IMG/VR virus record: IMGVR_UViG_3300006868_000108
Coordinates: 1 to 24,633 of that record
Length of the DNA stretch: 24,633 nucleotides
Source: a virus
Strand: one strand, 5' to 3'
Shown: positions 1 to 6,513 of the stretch, in pieces
Layout of the letters: each line of letters starts with the position of its first letter
Numbering within the stretch: position 1 is the first letter of the stretch
Notes under the pieces: generated by a model
Told to the model about the DNA's origin: nothing
The model's input: the letters and a program-made list of their open reading frames with translations, nothing else
Database searches by the model: none
Position numbers and translations under genes: made by a program

Positions 1-21
1 AAATTCTTTAAATGTTAACAT
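1..21 (-). CDS. possible start of next late gene, runs off window
   Basis: An ATG at 21-19 on the minus strand opens a frame that stays open to the window edge and would begin MLTFKEF. It lies 30 bases downstream of the stop of the 424-residue structural gene, in the same direction, with AAG-rich sequence just upstream but no clear Shine-Dalgarno. In T4 the large terminase gene 17 follows gene 16, so gp17 or another small late gene is expected nearby, but seven codons cannot identify it. Only the position, strand and start codon are seen; the rest is inference. Confidence 0.3.
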
Positions 22-51
22 CTTAGTATTCTTCGATAATTATGTTAAGTT

Positions 52-1326
52 CTATCTTTGCTCTAACCAGTTCAACACTGCTACTGCTGCTTTGTTGGTG
101 TTTGGTGAAGCACAAACAAGAGTATAGATATCACTAACAGTTCCAAGAGCACTTCTACCAATCTGTAGAGATGCTTTTGTATCAAGTTCGATCAAACTTG
201 AACCACCACCAATCGTAAATCCACCAACAAGATTATTGCCACCTGTATACGCAGTAGCACTAATATCATATTGAGTAATAACATTTGCATCTGTAGGATT
301 AGTCCAAACTGCTCCAGTCAGGGTTGCATTCTCTACCAATCTCCAAAACACATTAGTATTATCGTTAGTTGCTACCTGAAGTGATCTAGGCAAAGCAACA
401 CCTTGAAGTGCAGTTGGTTTCAATCTAATACTCATTACTGGATAGAAAGTGTTTGCGTTAGTCAAAGTTGTCCCAGTAATAGCATTACCACGACTGACAA
501 GAGTTCCTAGTTTCTCTGGCTCACCTTCTTGGGTGAGAGAGTTGGACCCCTGATGAAGATAATGTGTGCCAGCAGCACCAGTTACGTTCTCAAGTTCTAA
601 ACGAATTGGTAAGAATGGAGTAGCACACCAAACAGCATCAATAACGTTAGCATTTTTGAATTTGTGAATGGTGTGAGTTTCTCCACCAATCGTATAACTA
701 AAACTTACATCACCAGATCCATACCACTCATAGTCAATATTAACTAATTGTTGTGCTGTTGGATTGGCTGTAATCTGACTAGGACCAGTCCCATCTAACT
801 TGTCTCCATTCCAATCTTCTCTGGGAATTCTTCTTTCTACTAAACTACCAGATGCACTACTACGAATGACACAATAGTAGTTGGTGCCATCGTCTTCAAA
901 GAATACTCCATCAGTTTCGTTGAATATACCAAACCTTCTGCAAATACCTGCTACTGGTGCTTCCAAACGAATACCAAATGAGCACTGTGCTGCTCTACCA
1001 GGAATGTATCTCATTACTGTTCTGGTCTGTCTGATGATCTTATCACCAGCAGTGCCACCAACAGACATAATAACGTTTGATGTTGCAGCACTATGAGTTC
1101 CTGATGCTGTGCCGTAAGTTACCTCATCCCAAACATCAGTTTCTTTTCCGTACTGGAAAGTGTTGAAGAATACTGTTTGGAATGGAGATGTTTTAAATCT
1201 ACTCTTTGAAGTAAATTGAGGTCTCCAATCCGATTGTTCACCCCAGTGGTCAGCAAGGTTTACAACTTCAAATAGTGACGTGCCGTGATGTAAGTATTCT
1301 TGTGTGTTCTTATTCCACTGTGCCAT
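52..1326 (-). CDS. conserved virion structural protein, 424 aa
   Basis: This is a 424-residue protein with mostly beta-strand character and no signal peptide or membrane segment. It begins MAQWNKNTQEYL and contains the landmarks RYIPGRAAQ (about residue 106), EDWNGDKLDGTGPS (about 170), DYEWYGSGDVSFSY (about 198) and PIRLELENV (about 238). I recognise this arrangement from a family of structural proteins common in marine T4-like phages, usually annotated only as virion structural or hypothetical. It has no enzymatic motif. It starts 6 bases after the 82-residue gene, so the two are probably cotranscribed from the late promoter near 1600. Its place after small terminase and its beta-rich composition suggest a capsid or tail decoration role, but its virion location cannot be read from sequence. 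The ATG is preceded by only a weak TAAGA ribosome-binding sequence. Confidence 0.75.
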   Translation of the reverse strand: MAQWNKNTQEYLHHGTSLFEVVNLADHWGEQSDWRPQFTSKSRFKTSPFQTVFFNTFQYGKETDVWDEVTYGTASGTHSAATSNVIMSVGGTAGDKIIRQTRTVMRYIPGRAAQCSFGIRLEAPVAGICRRFGIFNETDGVFFEDDGTNYYCVIRSSASGSLVERRIPREDWNGDKLDGTGPSQITANPTAQQLVNIDYEWYGSGDVSFSYTIGGETHTIHKFKNANVIDAVWCATPFLPIRLELENVTGAAGTHYLHQGSNSLTQEGEPEKLGTLVSRGNAITGTTLTNANTFYPVMSIRLKPTALQGVALPRSLQVATNDNTNVFWRLVENATLTGAVWTNPTDANVITQYDISATAYTGGNNLVGGFTIGGGSSLIELDTKASLQIGRSALGTVSDIYTLVCASPNTNKAAVAVLNWLEQR

Positions 1327-1332
1327 GTCTTA

Positions 1333-1581
1333 TCAAGCGAGGTATGCTACGGGTGTTGCCCAAACTTCAGCAGTTGCACCTGTGGTTGCTTGGAGAGTTT
1401 CGTCGTACTCTTTTTTGATGAGCACTCTTTCTCCAGCAGCAATCCACAAGTTGTTGCCGTTGCTGTTAACAATAAGAACAGGAACAGTATTAGTATTAAT
1501 TACAGATACAATAGTTGCATCTCCAACTAAATTTGCAGCTGCTTGGATATCTACAGATACCCCTTTTGTTTTGAGGATCAT
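1333..1581 (-). CDS. small beta-rich putative structural protein, 82 aa
   Basis: This 82-residue, predicted all-beta protein has a repeated hydrophobic/Thr/Asn pattern (TIVSVINTNTVPVLIVNSNG near residues 23-42) followed by a charged segment, RVLIKKEYDETLQ, and an Ala/Thr-rich tail. Small proteins of this build, often with the IRKE/IKKE-type turn, recur beside structural genes in cyanophage-like genomes. I do not know a biochemical role. It sits between gp16 (17 bases upstream) and the 424-residue structural gene (6 bases downstream). An AATAAATA late-promoter-like box ends 18 bases before its ATG, so it may open a separate late transcript. The ribosome-binding site is weak (GTAAG touching the ATG). 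A small head or tail decoration protein is the most plausible reading. Confidence 0.65.
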   Translation of the reverse strand: MILKTKGVSVDIQAAANLVGDATIVSVINTNTVPVLIVNSNGNNLWIAAGERVLIKKEYDETLQATTGATAEVWATPVAYLA

Positions 1582-1598
1582 CTTACTAAGTTTTATTA

Positions 1599-2027
1599 TT
1601 ATTTATTATCTAGAAGACCTTGCTTAATAAGTTTGGACAACTCTGCAGTTGATCCAACAAACAGAGCATTATTGTTAGTAACCTTCTGCTTGGACTTAGG
1701 ACCTTCTTCAAGATCCTGCATCTTCTGCTGTAATGAGATTAGTTTCTCAGTGGCGTCAGAAACGCTCTTAACTAACTGTCCAGCGACTTCATATGCTCTT
1801 GGGTGGTCTGTGTTATTTGCCACGTCTAAGATGCCTGAGAGCGCCTCCTGACCCTTCTCAATGATGTCGTATAGCTGACCCCTAGAATAGTCGTAATCTT
1901 TTTTAATATCTTTATCGATATCAACAATACGCTCTGTTCTCTTCTTTGGTTTTTCTGTTTGCTCTGCAGGTACAATCTCTGTATCTACATTTAGGGCGTC
2001 TTCAATTCCTTCGTAGTTTTCGCTCAT
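1599..2027 (-). CDS. gp16: small terminase subunit (T4 gp16-like)
   Basis: This 142-residue protein resembles T4 gp16 (about 164 residues), the small terminase that recognises phage DNA and regulates the gp17 motor during packaging. The clearest match is the C-terminal block NNALFVGSTAELSKLI (about residues 119-134), equivalent to T4's NATVFMGSPTELMDEI. The middle is helical (about residues 50-105, with DHPRAYEVAGQLVKSVSDATEKL), matching the central oligomerisation helices of the family. The N terminus is acidic and then basic (EKPKKRTER). The start ATG overlaps the gp15 stop (ATGA) and is preceded by GAGGA, indicating translational coupling. The gene ends in three consecutive in-frame TAA codons. 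Gene order 15-16 is as in T4, but the large terminase gene is not next; two structural genes intervene. Confidence 0.88.
   Translation of the reverse strand: MSENYEGIEDALNVDTEIVPAEQTEKPKKRTERIVDIDKDIKKDYDYSRGQLYDIIEKGQEALSGILDVANNTDHPRAYEVAGQLVKSVSDATEKLISLQQKMQDLEEGPKSKQKVTNNNALFVGSTAELSKLIKQGLLDNK
1600..1607 (-). promoter_or_regulatory. late promoter-like box AATAAATA
   Basis: On the minus strand the sequence reads AATAAATA, matching the NATAAATA form of T4-like late promoters (T4 consensus TATAAATA). It lies 18 bases before the ATG of the 82-residue gene and overlaps the last codons and triple TAA stop of gp16. Position upstream of a gene supports it; the AT-rich stop-codon context makes a chance match possible. 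Confidence 0.45.
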
Positions 2028-2830
2028 ACATCCTCAAAGAAAGATACAGTTTCATTAAATCCAAAGTCATCACCTGAGATAAGAAGTGAATCATCAATTA
2101 CATCAATGACTCCATCATTGTTCTTGTCTTCCAATGCCTTGGCAGTGACTTCATATTGTCTGTAACGACCTGGAACATTGAGGTCTGTGGATGTATATTC
2201 TTTTGTAATTGCCTTCTTGATAAGACCTGTATCTGAGGTAGGACCGTAGATATAAGTTTTAACTGTAAATCTTAAGGTGTATACCAATGCTCTTCTGGTA
2301 TCAAAATCACCTTGGTAATCATCCTCAAATGAAATGTCATTCATTACAATAGGAACATCCTTGACAATTCCTGCTTCCTCAACTAATCTAATGCTGAGAT
2401 TAAAGGATGGTTGAAAGTATGGTACAATCTGCTCTACAATTTGCAAGCAGTCATCTTGTGTTTTGCTCAAGATATTAAGTTCAAATTCCAGGTTGTATGG
2501 AACTGGAACATATGTTTTTTTAACTCCTTCTGCGTCCTCATTAGTCAAGCAATATTGAACAGGACTTTGTTTGCGAGAAGGATCATAACTCATACCAGTC
2601 ATTTCAAATGACATCCTTGGTAGAGTGATAGCGTTTGGTCTTCCGAGATCAGGTTGCTCAGTTAGACGTGCAAGAAACTTCTGACGAGGACCATATGCCA
2701 AAGGAACTTTCATCCTCTGGTATACTGATCCATCCTCATTAAATTTACGAATTTCAAGATTATTAAAAAGCGTGCCAAATCCAACAACACACTTTCTAAT
2801 AATCTGATTGTATTGATAATTACCTAACAT
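2024..2830 (-). CDS. gp15: tail terminator / proximal sheath stabiliser (T4 gp15-like)
   Basis: This 268-residue protein has almost the same length as T4 gp15 (272), the hexameric tail terminator that caps the sheath and tube and joins tail to neck. Shared features are the N terminus MLGNYQYNQIIRKCVVGFGTLFNNLEI (T4: MFGYFYNSSFRRYATLMGDLFSNIQI), the LPRMSFEMTGMSYDP segment near residue 70, and above all QIVEQIVPYFQPSFN (about residues 130-144), nearly identical to T4 QIVEQILPYFQPHFN. A GGAG Shine-Dalgarno sits 6 bases before the ATG. The gene follows gp14 after two bases and overlaps gp16 by four. The C terminus is shorter and more acidic than in T4 and lacks a Pro-rich tail. Confidence 0.93.
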   Translation of the reverse strand: MLGNYQYNQIIRKCVVGFGTLFNNLEIRKFNEDGSVYQRMKVPLAYGPRQKFLARLTEQPDLGRPNAITLPRMSFEMTGMSYDPSRKQSPVQYCLTNEDAEGVKKTYVPVPYNLEFELNILSKTQDDCLQIVEQIVPYFQPSFNLSIRLVEEAGIVKDVPIVMNDISFEDDYQGDFDTRRALVYTLRFTVKTYIYGPTSDTGLIKKAITKEYTSTDLNVPGRYRQYEVTAKALEDKNNDGVIDVIDDSLLISGDDFGFNETVSFFEDV

Positions 2831-2832
2831 AA

Positions 2833-3717
2833 TTAACTCCTATTTCCAAATTCTCCAAATGGGTTTACTTCAGTAAAATCTAAAATCGAATCACCAGTAT
2901 TCTCAAATTCAATGTTTTGAGCAAATGGATCTTCCATATCAAGTTCATCAAAGCTAGAAATATTTATAGAGAAACCAGATTCCTGTCCAGTCAATGTTTC
3001 TCCTATCTGATATACATTATAATCTGCAGTAGCAATTGGTGCTCTAAGTTCAATATAACTCTCTTTTGGAACCCATCTGTTTACCATTGCAGTAATTCCA
3101 GTAATAGATCCAACTACCATTTCTCCAATAGTAGGTTCTCCAGAAAGAGTATTGAAATCATAATAATACTTAACAATAAATCCTTCATTTTCTTGAGTTT
3201 GAAAAATATCTACACCAGCAGTTTCATTTTCATATTCGTACAGTTCACACTTAATTTGATAAGTATATAATGATCCAAACTGATAGAATGGAACTTCATG
3301 CTCTACAAATTTAATTTCAAATAAGTTATCAGTCAATGGGAAATATACAAGATCACCCTCTTGTGGTCTAGAACCAACTTCAATGTTTTCTACATTAACC
3401 ATTTGAACGGCAATAAAATCTTGAAATATTTGCCTTGACATACTTAAAGTAATCTCATCAGTAGATCTGATTCCGAACTTAGTTAAGATATCTCCGTTTC
3501 CAGCAAATCCTTCAAAGTTTTCAAAGTATGCATATGTCAAGAATGAATCATCGAATTGAGAAATTACTTCCTCATTTAAAATAGTATCTTTACGAACTAA
3601 CTTTCTTGGAATGTATAAAATATCCTGACCAAACATTTTAATGAACTCATCTACCAGCGATTGCTGGAGCATCTGTTCATTTCTAGTGCCGTGCCTAAAA
3701 TAAGTATTCTTAGCCAT
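2833..3717 (-). CDS. gp14: neck protein (T4 gp14-like)
   Basis: This 294-residue protein (T4 gp14 has 256) is a neck component that, with gp13, completes the head after packaging and forms the site where the tail attaches. The N-terminal third carries the family pattern: QMLQQSLVDEFIKMFGQDILYIPRKLV (T4: [26 protein letters not shown]), then AYFENFEGFAGNGDILTKFG and STDEITLSMSRQIFQ. The C-terminal third (about residues 190-294) is acidic and more divergent, with a GEPTIGEMVVGSITGITAMV stretch that looks like an inserted beta domain and accounts for the extra length. It starts one base after the gp13 stop and ends two bases before gp15, consistent with a single cotranscribed neck operon. Confidence 0.9.
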   Translation of the reverse strand: MAKNTYFRHGTRNEQMLQQSLVDEFIKMFGQDILYIPRKLVRKDTILNEEVISQFDDSFLTYAYFENFEGFAGNGDILTKFGIRSTDEITLSMSRQIFQDFIAVQMVNVENIEVGSRPQEGDLVYFPLTDNLFEIKFVEHEVPFYQFGSLYTYQIKCELYEYENETAGVDIFQTQENEGFIVKYYYDFNTLSGEPTIGEMVVGSITGITAMVNRWVPKESYIELRAPIATADYNVYQIGETLTGQESGFSINISSFDELDMEDPFAQNIEFENTGDSILDFTEVNPFGEFGNRS

Positions 3718-3718
3718 A

Positions 3719-4528
3719 TTATCCGATCATGTCTAGAGGTGGAAGTTCATACTTAGATGACATCTCTGATTCAATCTGCTGTAATTCTCCAACAGCATCG
3801 TCATAGAGTTGTCTACCATTCATTGTAATACCACCAGGCAGTTGAGCGCCTTGGAATTTAATCAGATTCTGACCCCACTGCCTCTTAATCAATGCAGTAG
3901 TATATAATTTTAAAAAGGGATCATTATAAATTTGAGTGTATGATGTTGGATCTAAAAGACGATAGCAATCGATAATTAAGTATGCACCCTCATCAATAAG
4001 ATCTTTACCTGTATCAATGTACAAGCGATCCTGACGACGATTAAATCTAAATGGAATGACTGCTCCATTATTTAAAACCATATCTAATGTTTCAAGATAT
4101 GATTTAGTCATGTAGTAACTAAGAATATCAACAGACCCAAACTGATAAAGATCATTAAGGAACAGTTGATATTCTAATCCAAAAAGATTGCTTCTGATGT
4201 TGCTTCCCTTGATTCCGAAGATCTTGTTTACACCAAGAACTTGTGGGGGAATATCAATGTAATTATTTCTTTCTACCCAGTCCCTTCCGTTGATGGTAGT
4301 AGTTACATCACCAGCACTTGTGCCAAAATTATCTACATCAGCAGAAGTAAACTGATACTTCAGGAACATTCTTTCTACGCCATCAAAATGACGCTCCTGA
4401 AATAGTTGAATAGCGTCATCAATCAGGTCATCAATCTGGTCATCATCGACGTTGATTTCCAGGACTGGTTTACCTAATCGACGTAAACAATATTCCTTTA
4501 ACTCTGTTCTACTTGTTGGTTGCGCCAT
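3719..4528 (-). CDS. gp13: neck protein (T4 gp13-like)
   Basis: This 269-residue protein (T4 gp13 has 309) is a head-completion or neck protein. The N terminus RTELKEYCLRRLGKPVLEIN followed by DDDQIDDLIDDAIQLFQERHFDGVERMFLKYQ is the hallmark of the family in T4-like marine phages; the rest alternates helices and strands, with a conserved YLIIDCYRLLDP near residue 185. The gp13-gp14-gp15-gp16 order downstream confirms it. A late promoter box and a terminator hairpin lie directly upstream. The ATG at 4528 is the only in-frame choice because a TAA codon precedes it immediately, yet it lacks a Shine-Dalgarno at normal distance: AGAGGA ends 17 bases upstream and is better placed for a nine-codon frame beginning at 4538. 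Confidence 0.9.
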   Translation of the reverse strand: MAQPTSRTELKEYCLRRLGKPVLEINVDDDQIDDLIDDAIQLFQERHFDGVERMFLKYQFTSADVDNFGTSAGDVTTTINGRDWVERNNYIDIPPQVLGVNKIFGIKGSNIRSNLFGLEYQLFLNDLYQFGSVDILSYYMTKSYLETLDMVLNNGAVIPFRFNRRQDRLYIDTGKDLIDEGAYLIIDCYRLLDPTSYTQIYNDPFLKLYTTALIKRQWGQNLIKFQGAQLPGGITMNGRQLYDDAVGELQQIESEMSSKYELPPLDMIG

Positions 4529-4538
4529 TTATACGCAT
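4509..4538 (-). other. nine-codon leader frame overlapping the gp13 start
   Basis: ATG at 4538 with AGAGGA seven bases upstream opens nine codons ending in TAG at 4511-4509, 17 bases inside gp13 and in a different frame. It has a better-spaced ribosome-binding site than gp13 itself. It could feed ribosomes to gp13 by termination and reinitiation, or be accidental. There is no protein-level evidence. Confidence 0.2.
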
Positions 4539-4539
4539 T

Positions 4540-4571
4540 AAAAAGTCCTCTACTTTATTTAGCAGAGGACT
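4540..4571 (-). terminator. hairpin plus T-run after the coiled-coil gene
   Basis: The sequence holds a perfect 8-bp inverted repeat, AGTCCTCT and AGAGGACT, with arms at 4571-4564 and 4551-4544, around a 12-base loop. On the minus strand it is followed by TTTT. It begins 7 bases after the stop of the 58-residue gene and ends 11 bases before gp13. This fits a moderate intrinsic terminator: half the stem is G/C and the U-run is short. The loop contains the late promoter box of gp13. Confidence 0.65.
4556..4562 (-). promoter_or_regulatory. late promoter box CTAAATA upstream of gp13
   Basis: The minus strand reads CTAAATA followed by AA, the variant late-promoter core seen in cyanomyoviruses (T4: TATAAATA). 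It is in the intergenic gap, 27 bases before the gp13 ATG, and lies in the loop of the terminator hairpin. Transcription would start within or just after the 3' arm, so the new RNA could not form that hairpin. Confidence 0.6.
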
Positions 4572-4577
4572 AATTTA

Positions 4578-4754
4578 TCATTCTTCGGGAGTTTCTTCAC
4601 TCGTTTGCTGAGTCAGTTCAAGTGCTTGAACTGCACCGAGCAGTTTGAAGTACTCTTCTTTTTTAAGATTAATCTCTGTATCGAGTTCTTTAATCTTGCT
4701 GACACACTCTTCAAGTTGTGTCTTAAAGTTGTCGATCATTTCTGTTGTAGTCAT
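4578..4754 (-). CDS. small coiled-coil protein, 58 aa
   Basis: This 58-residue protein begins MTTTEMIDNFK and is predicted to be one long amphipathic helix: FKTQLEECVSKIKELDTEIN followed by LKKEEYFKLLGAVQALEL shows heptad-like spacing of Leu, Ile and Val. It ends in an acidic tail (SEETPEE). The ATG at 4754 is chosen over a TTG at 4781 because GGAGA lies four bases before the ATG and because the late promoter box at 4790-4784 would place the transcript start close to or inside the longer version. It is transcribed apart from its neighbours: its own promoter precedes it and a terminator follows. The function is unknown. A small scaffold-like, chaperone or regulatory role is conceivable, and similar short helical proteins occur near gp13 in related phages. 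Confidence 0.72.
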   Translation of the reverse strand: MTTTEMIDNFKTQLEECVSKIKELDTEINLKKEEYFKLLGAVQALELTQQTSEETPEE

Positions 4755-4783
4755 ATGTCTCCGTAATAAAAGTTCAGACAATT

Positions 4784-4790
4784 TATTTAG
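4784..4790 (-). promoter_or_regulatory. late promoter box CTAAATA upstream of the 58-aa gene
   Basis: The minus strand reads CTAAATAAAT directly after the stop codon of the 174-residue oxygenase and 29 bases before the chosen ATG at 4754. It is identical in core to the box upstream of gp13, which strengthens both calls. Confidence 0.6.
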
Positions 4791-5315
4791 TCAGATAAAA
4801 TTATAGTTAATCACAATCCGTGTGGACTGTGTTGGTTTACTGCTAGCATGATAAATCGATCCATCAAAAAATACACATCTACCTTGCTTTGGAGTAACTC
4901 TTTTTATTACTTGGTTACCATCAAAGAAGAACGTATCCCCATCAGAATCGTTCACATAATATAAACATACCATATGAGGTATGTCCATGTCAATATGGGG
5001 AGAATCATACTCTGTAGTTTTTGTAGTAGGAACCTGTAGAAAGGATCTCCCTCTAATAACAGTTCTGATTGAAATAGATTGCTTTTCACATGCTTCATAT
5101 ACCAAGGGCAATAGAAGACCCCAATAACCACTTTGGTATTTTGCTTCATGCATAAACAGGTGAGAAAATCCTAGGGTCTTTTCTGTTACATTTGTCTTGG
5201 TTAAATCATCATGAAATACCCAAGAAAATGAAGTATCGGAACTGATTATTTGATGAAGTAATTTTTGATAATTTTTACTGATGCAATCATCAAGAACTGT
5301 AATGTTGTTTACCAT
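4791..5315 (-). CDS. 2OG-Fe(II) dioxygenase, prolyl-hydroxylase-like
   Basis: This 174-residue protein has the facial-triad layout of 2OG/Fe(II) oxygenases: H107-x-D109 in SPHIDMDIPHMVCLYYVND, H156 in GSIYHASSK, and R166 (STRIVINYNF) as the likely 2OG-binding base. The GDTFFFDGNQVIKRVTPKQG segment forms the usual strand-turn leading to the second His. About 100 N-terminal residues are mostly helical and carry no other domain. Such short stand-alone enzymes are frequent in marine T4-like phages, and their substrate is generally unknown. The start ATG overlaps the preceding oxygenase gene by seven bases, so translation is probably coupled. It is the last gene of the enzyme island and is followed at once by a new late promoter. 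There is no signal peptide, so cytoplasmic action is expected. Confidence 0.82.
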   Translation of the reverse strand: MVNNITVLDDCISKNYQKLLHQIISSDTSFSWVFHDDLTKTNVTEKTLGFSHLFMHEAKYQSGYWGLLLPLVYEACEKQSISIRTVIRGRSFLQVPTTKTTEYDSPHIDMDIPHMVCLYYVNDSDGDTFFFDGNQVIKRVTPKQGRCVFFDGSIYHASSKPTQSTRIVINYNFI

Positions 5316-5953
5316 GTGAATGTATTAAATGTCAATCTAGGAGTTTCGGATTCCCATTTCTTTTCATCCCAATATGCAGAATGAAATAAACAGGATTCAT
5401 AAAATATAAACCTATTGTATTGATGATATTCAGTGTGATACTTATTCCAATCTTTTTGAGATGAATCTGATAAGATGCTGTTACGATATGAATACTGTTG
5501 AGAATACTCTTCTCCAGTTTTATATCGATAGAAAGATGTACCAGTAATATTACCTAATACTTCTTCATCGGTGTTTAAACAACATAGTCCTGCGTAGTTG
5601 ACTTCATCAATATGAGGAAGAACTTTTCCTATAGTATCGTATGCTTGGAATGAAAAAATAGGAGCAGAATAGTTTACTCTATAATCCTGATAATGTGTTT
5701 CTTTAATCCATCTAGTAAAATCTAGAAACTGAAATAAATTTATACCTGTCCTATGAATATATCCAGGATTAGAATGTTCTCCTTCTTTAATGTACTTACA
5801 TGACAATGCATAATCTCTTACTTGATTTGGAAACAAGAAAAAATTATCAACGATGACAAGTTTGTTATTTGATTTTCCAATATACTTCTCAGATACTTTT
5901 ACGTTTTTGTTAATTGAAAATATCTGAGGATCAATTACTTCCACCATATCCAT
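5309..5953 (-). CDS. 2OG-Fe(II) oxygenase-like protein (DUF6445-like)
   Basis: This 214-residue protein has the pattern of the DUF6445-type oxygenase-fold family: VIVDNFFLFPNQVRDYALS (about residues 33-51), PHIDEVNYAGLCCLN with H114 and D116 as metal ligands, TGTSFYRYKTGEEYS, then NRFIFYESCLFHSAYW with H191, and RLTFNTF with R206. The HxD...H...R set is complete, so it should bind Fe(II) and a keto-acid. Two starts are possible: ATG at 5953 or ATG at 5947, two codons later; neither has a clear Shine-Dalgarno and both overlap the upstream oxygenase. The family's substrate is unknown, though members are typical of phage and marine bacterial genomes. The sequence differs too much from its three neighbours to be a recent duplicate. 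Confidence 0.75.
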   Translation of the reverse strand: MDMVEVIDPQIFSINKNVKVSEKYIGKSNNKLVIVDNFFLFPNQVRDYALSCKYIKEGEHSNPGYIHRTGINLFQFLDFTRWIKETHYQDYRVNYSAPIFSFQAYDTIGKVLPHIDEVNYAGLCCLNTDEEVLGNITGTSFYRYKTGEEYSQQYSYRNSILSDSSQKDWNKYHTEYHQYNRFIFYESCLFHSAYWDEKKWESETPRLTFNTFTW

Positions 5954-6513
5954 CCAGTTAAAATAAATTTATCTTCAGTTTGAGATATTTCTCCCTTATG
6001 TAGGTGTGTATATCCAGCAGGGAAAATAACAGTTTTACCTTTCTTAGGTTTTACAGTATAGTCCTGGTGATAAAACATAGTTCCACCACCATCTTCAATA
6101 TCATTTAGATAAGTCATGAACACCATCGCTCTATCACATGCACTCATTTGTGCAGCATCAATATGCCACTGATAGTATCCTTCTCCTGGTTTGTACCATT
6201 GTATCTGTGGTAAATGTCTGGAGACAAATGTTCCACCAAACTCAAAGAATCTATATTTCTCTAAGTACTCATCTACAAATTTATTCAGTTCATTATGATA
6301 ATGATCCCATCTATATTTTTCTGGAGGACCAACTTTGTCTGCATCTTGCAACCAAAAATCAGTGCTCTTTTTTACATCGGGTTGAGATCTACCAGCAGGA
6401 CCAGATTTACCTGGGTAGGTTAATTTTTTATCATGAGCATCCCAGAATAGATTTAACAAACTATCACATATAGTGAGATCTGATAATTGATATTCTTCTA
6501 TAAATGTAGTCAT
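5935..6513 (-). CDS. 2OG-Fe(II) oxygenase, prolyl 4-hydroxylase type
   Basis: This 192-residue protein matches the minimal prolyl 4-hydroxylase-like fold. PGEGYYQWHIDA gives H117-x-D119, RAMVFMTYLNDIEDGGGTMFY is the typical core strand pair, VKPKKGKTVIFPAGYTHLHKG gives H170, and K182 in DKFILTGWIW is the expected 2OG-anchoring Lys. All catalytic positions are present. It probably hydroxylates a peptide, nucleoside or sugar substrate in the infected cell; which one cannot be told from sequence. The ATG overlaps the previous gene's stop by four bases (ATGA), so the reading is coupled. Unlike the neighbour at 4791-5315, it uses Lys rather than Arg to hold 2OG, which argues for independent origins of the paralogues. 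Confidence 0.85.
   Translation of the reverse strand: MTTFIEEYQLSDLTICDSLLNLFWDAHDKKLTYPGKSGPAGRSQPDVKKSTDFWLQDADKVGPPEKYRWDHYHNELNKFVDEYLEKYRFFEFGGTFVSRHLPQIQWYKPGEGYYQWHIDAAQMSACDRAMVFMTYLNDIEDGGGTMFYHQDYTVKPKKGKTVIFPAGYTHLHKGEISQTEDKFILTGWIWWK

Noticed and set aside
2961-2968. TATAAATA on the minus strand inside gp14
   Set aside because: It lies in coding sequence for S-I-N-I, 130 bases before gp15; a chance match is as likely as an internal promoter for gp15-gp16.
4578-4781. 67-residue version of the small coiled-coil gene starting at TTG 4781
   Set aside because: The ATG at 4754 has a GGAGA ribosome-binding site, and the late promoter at 4790-4784 would leave no leader for the TTG start.
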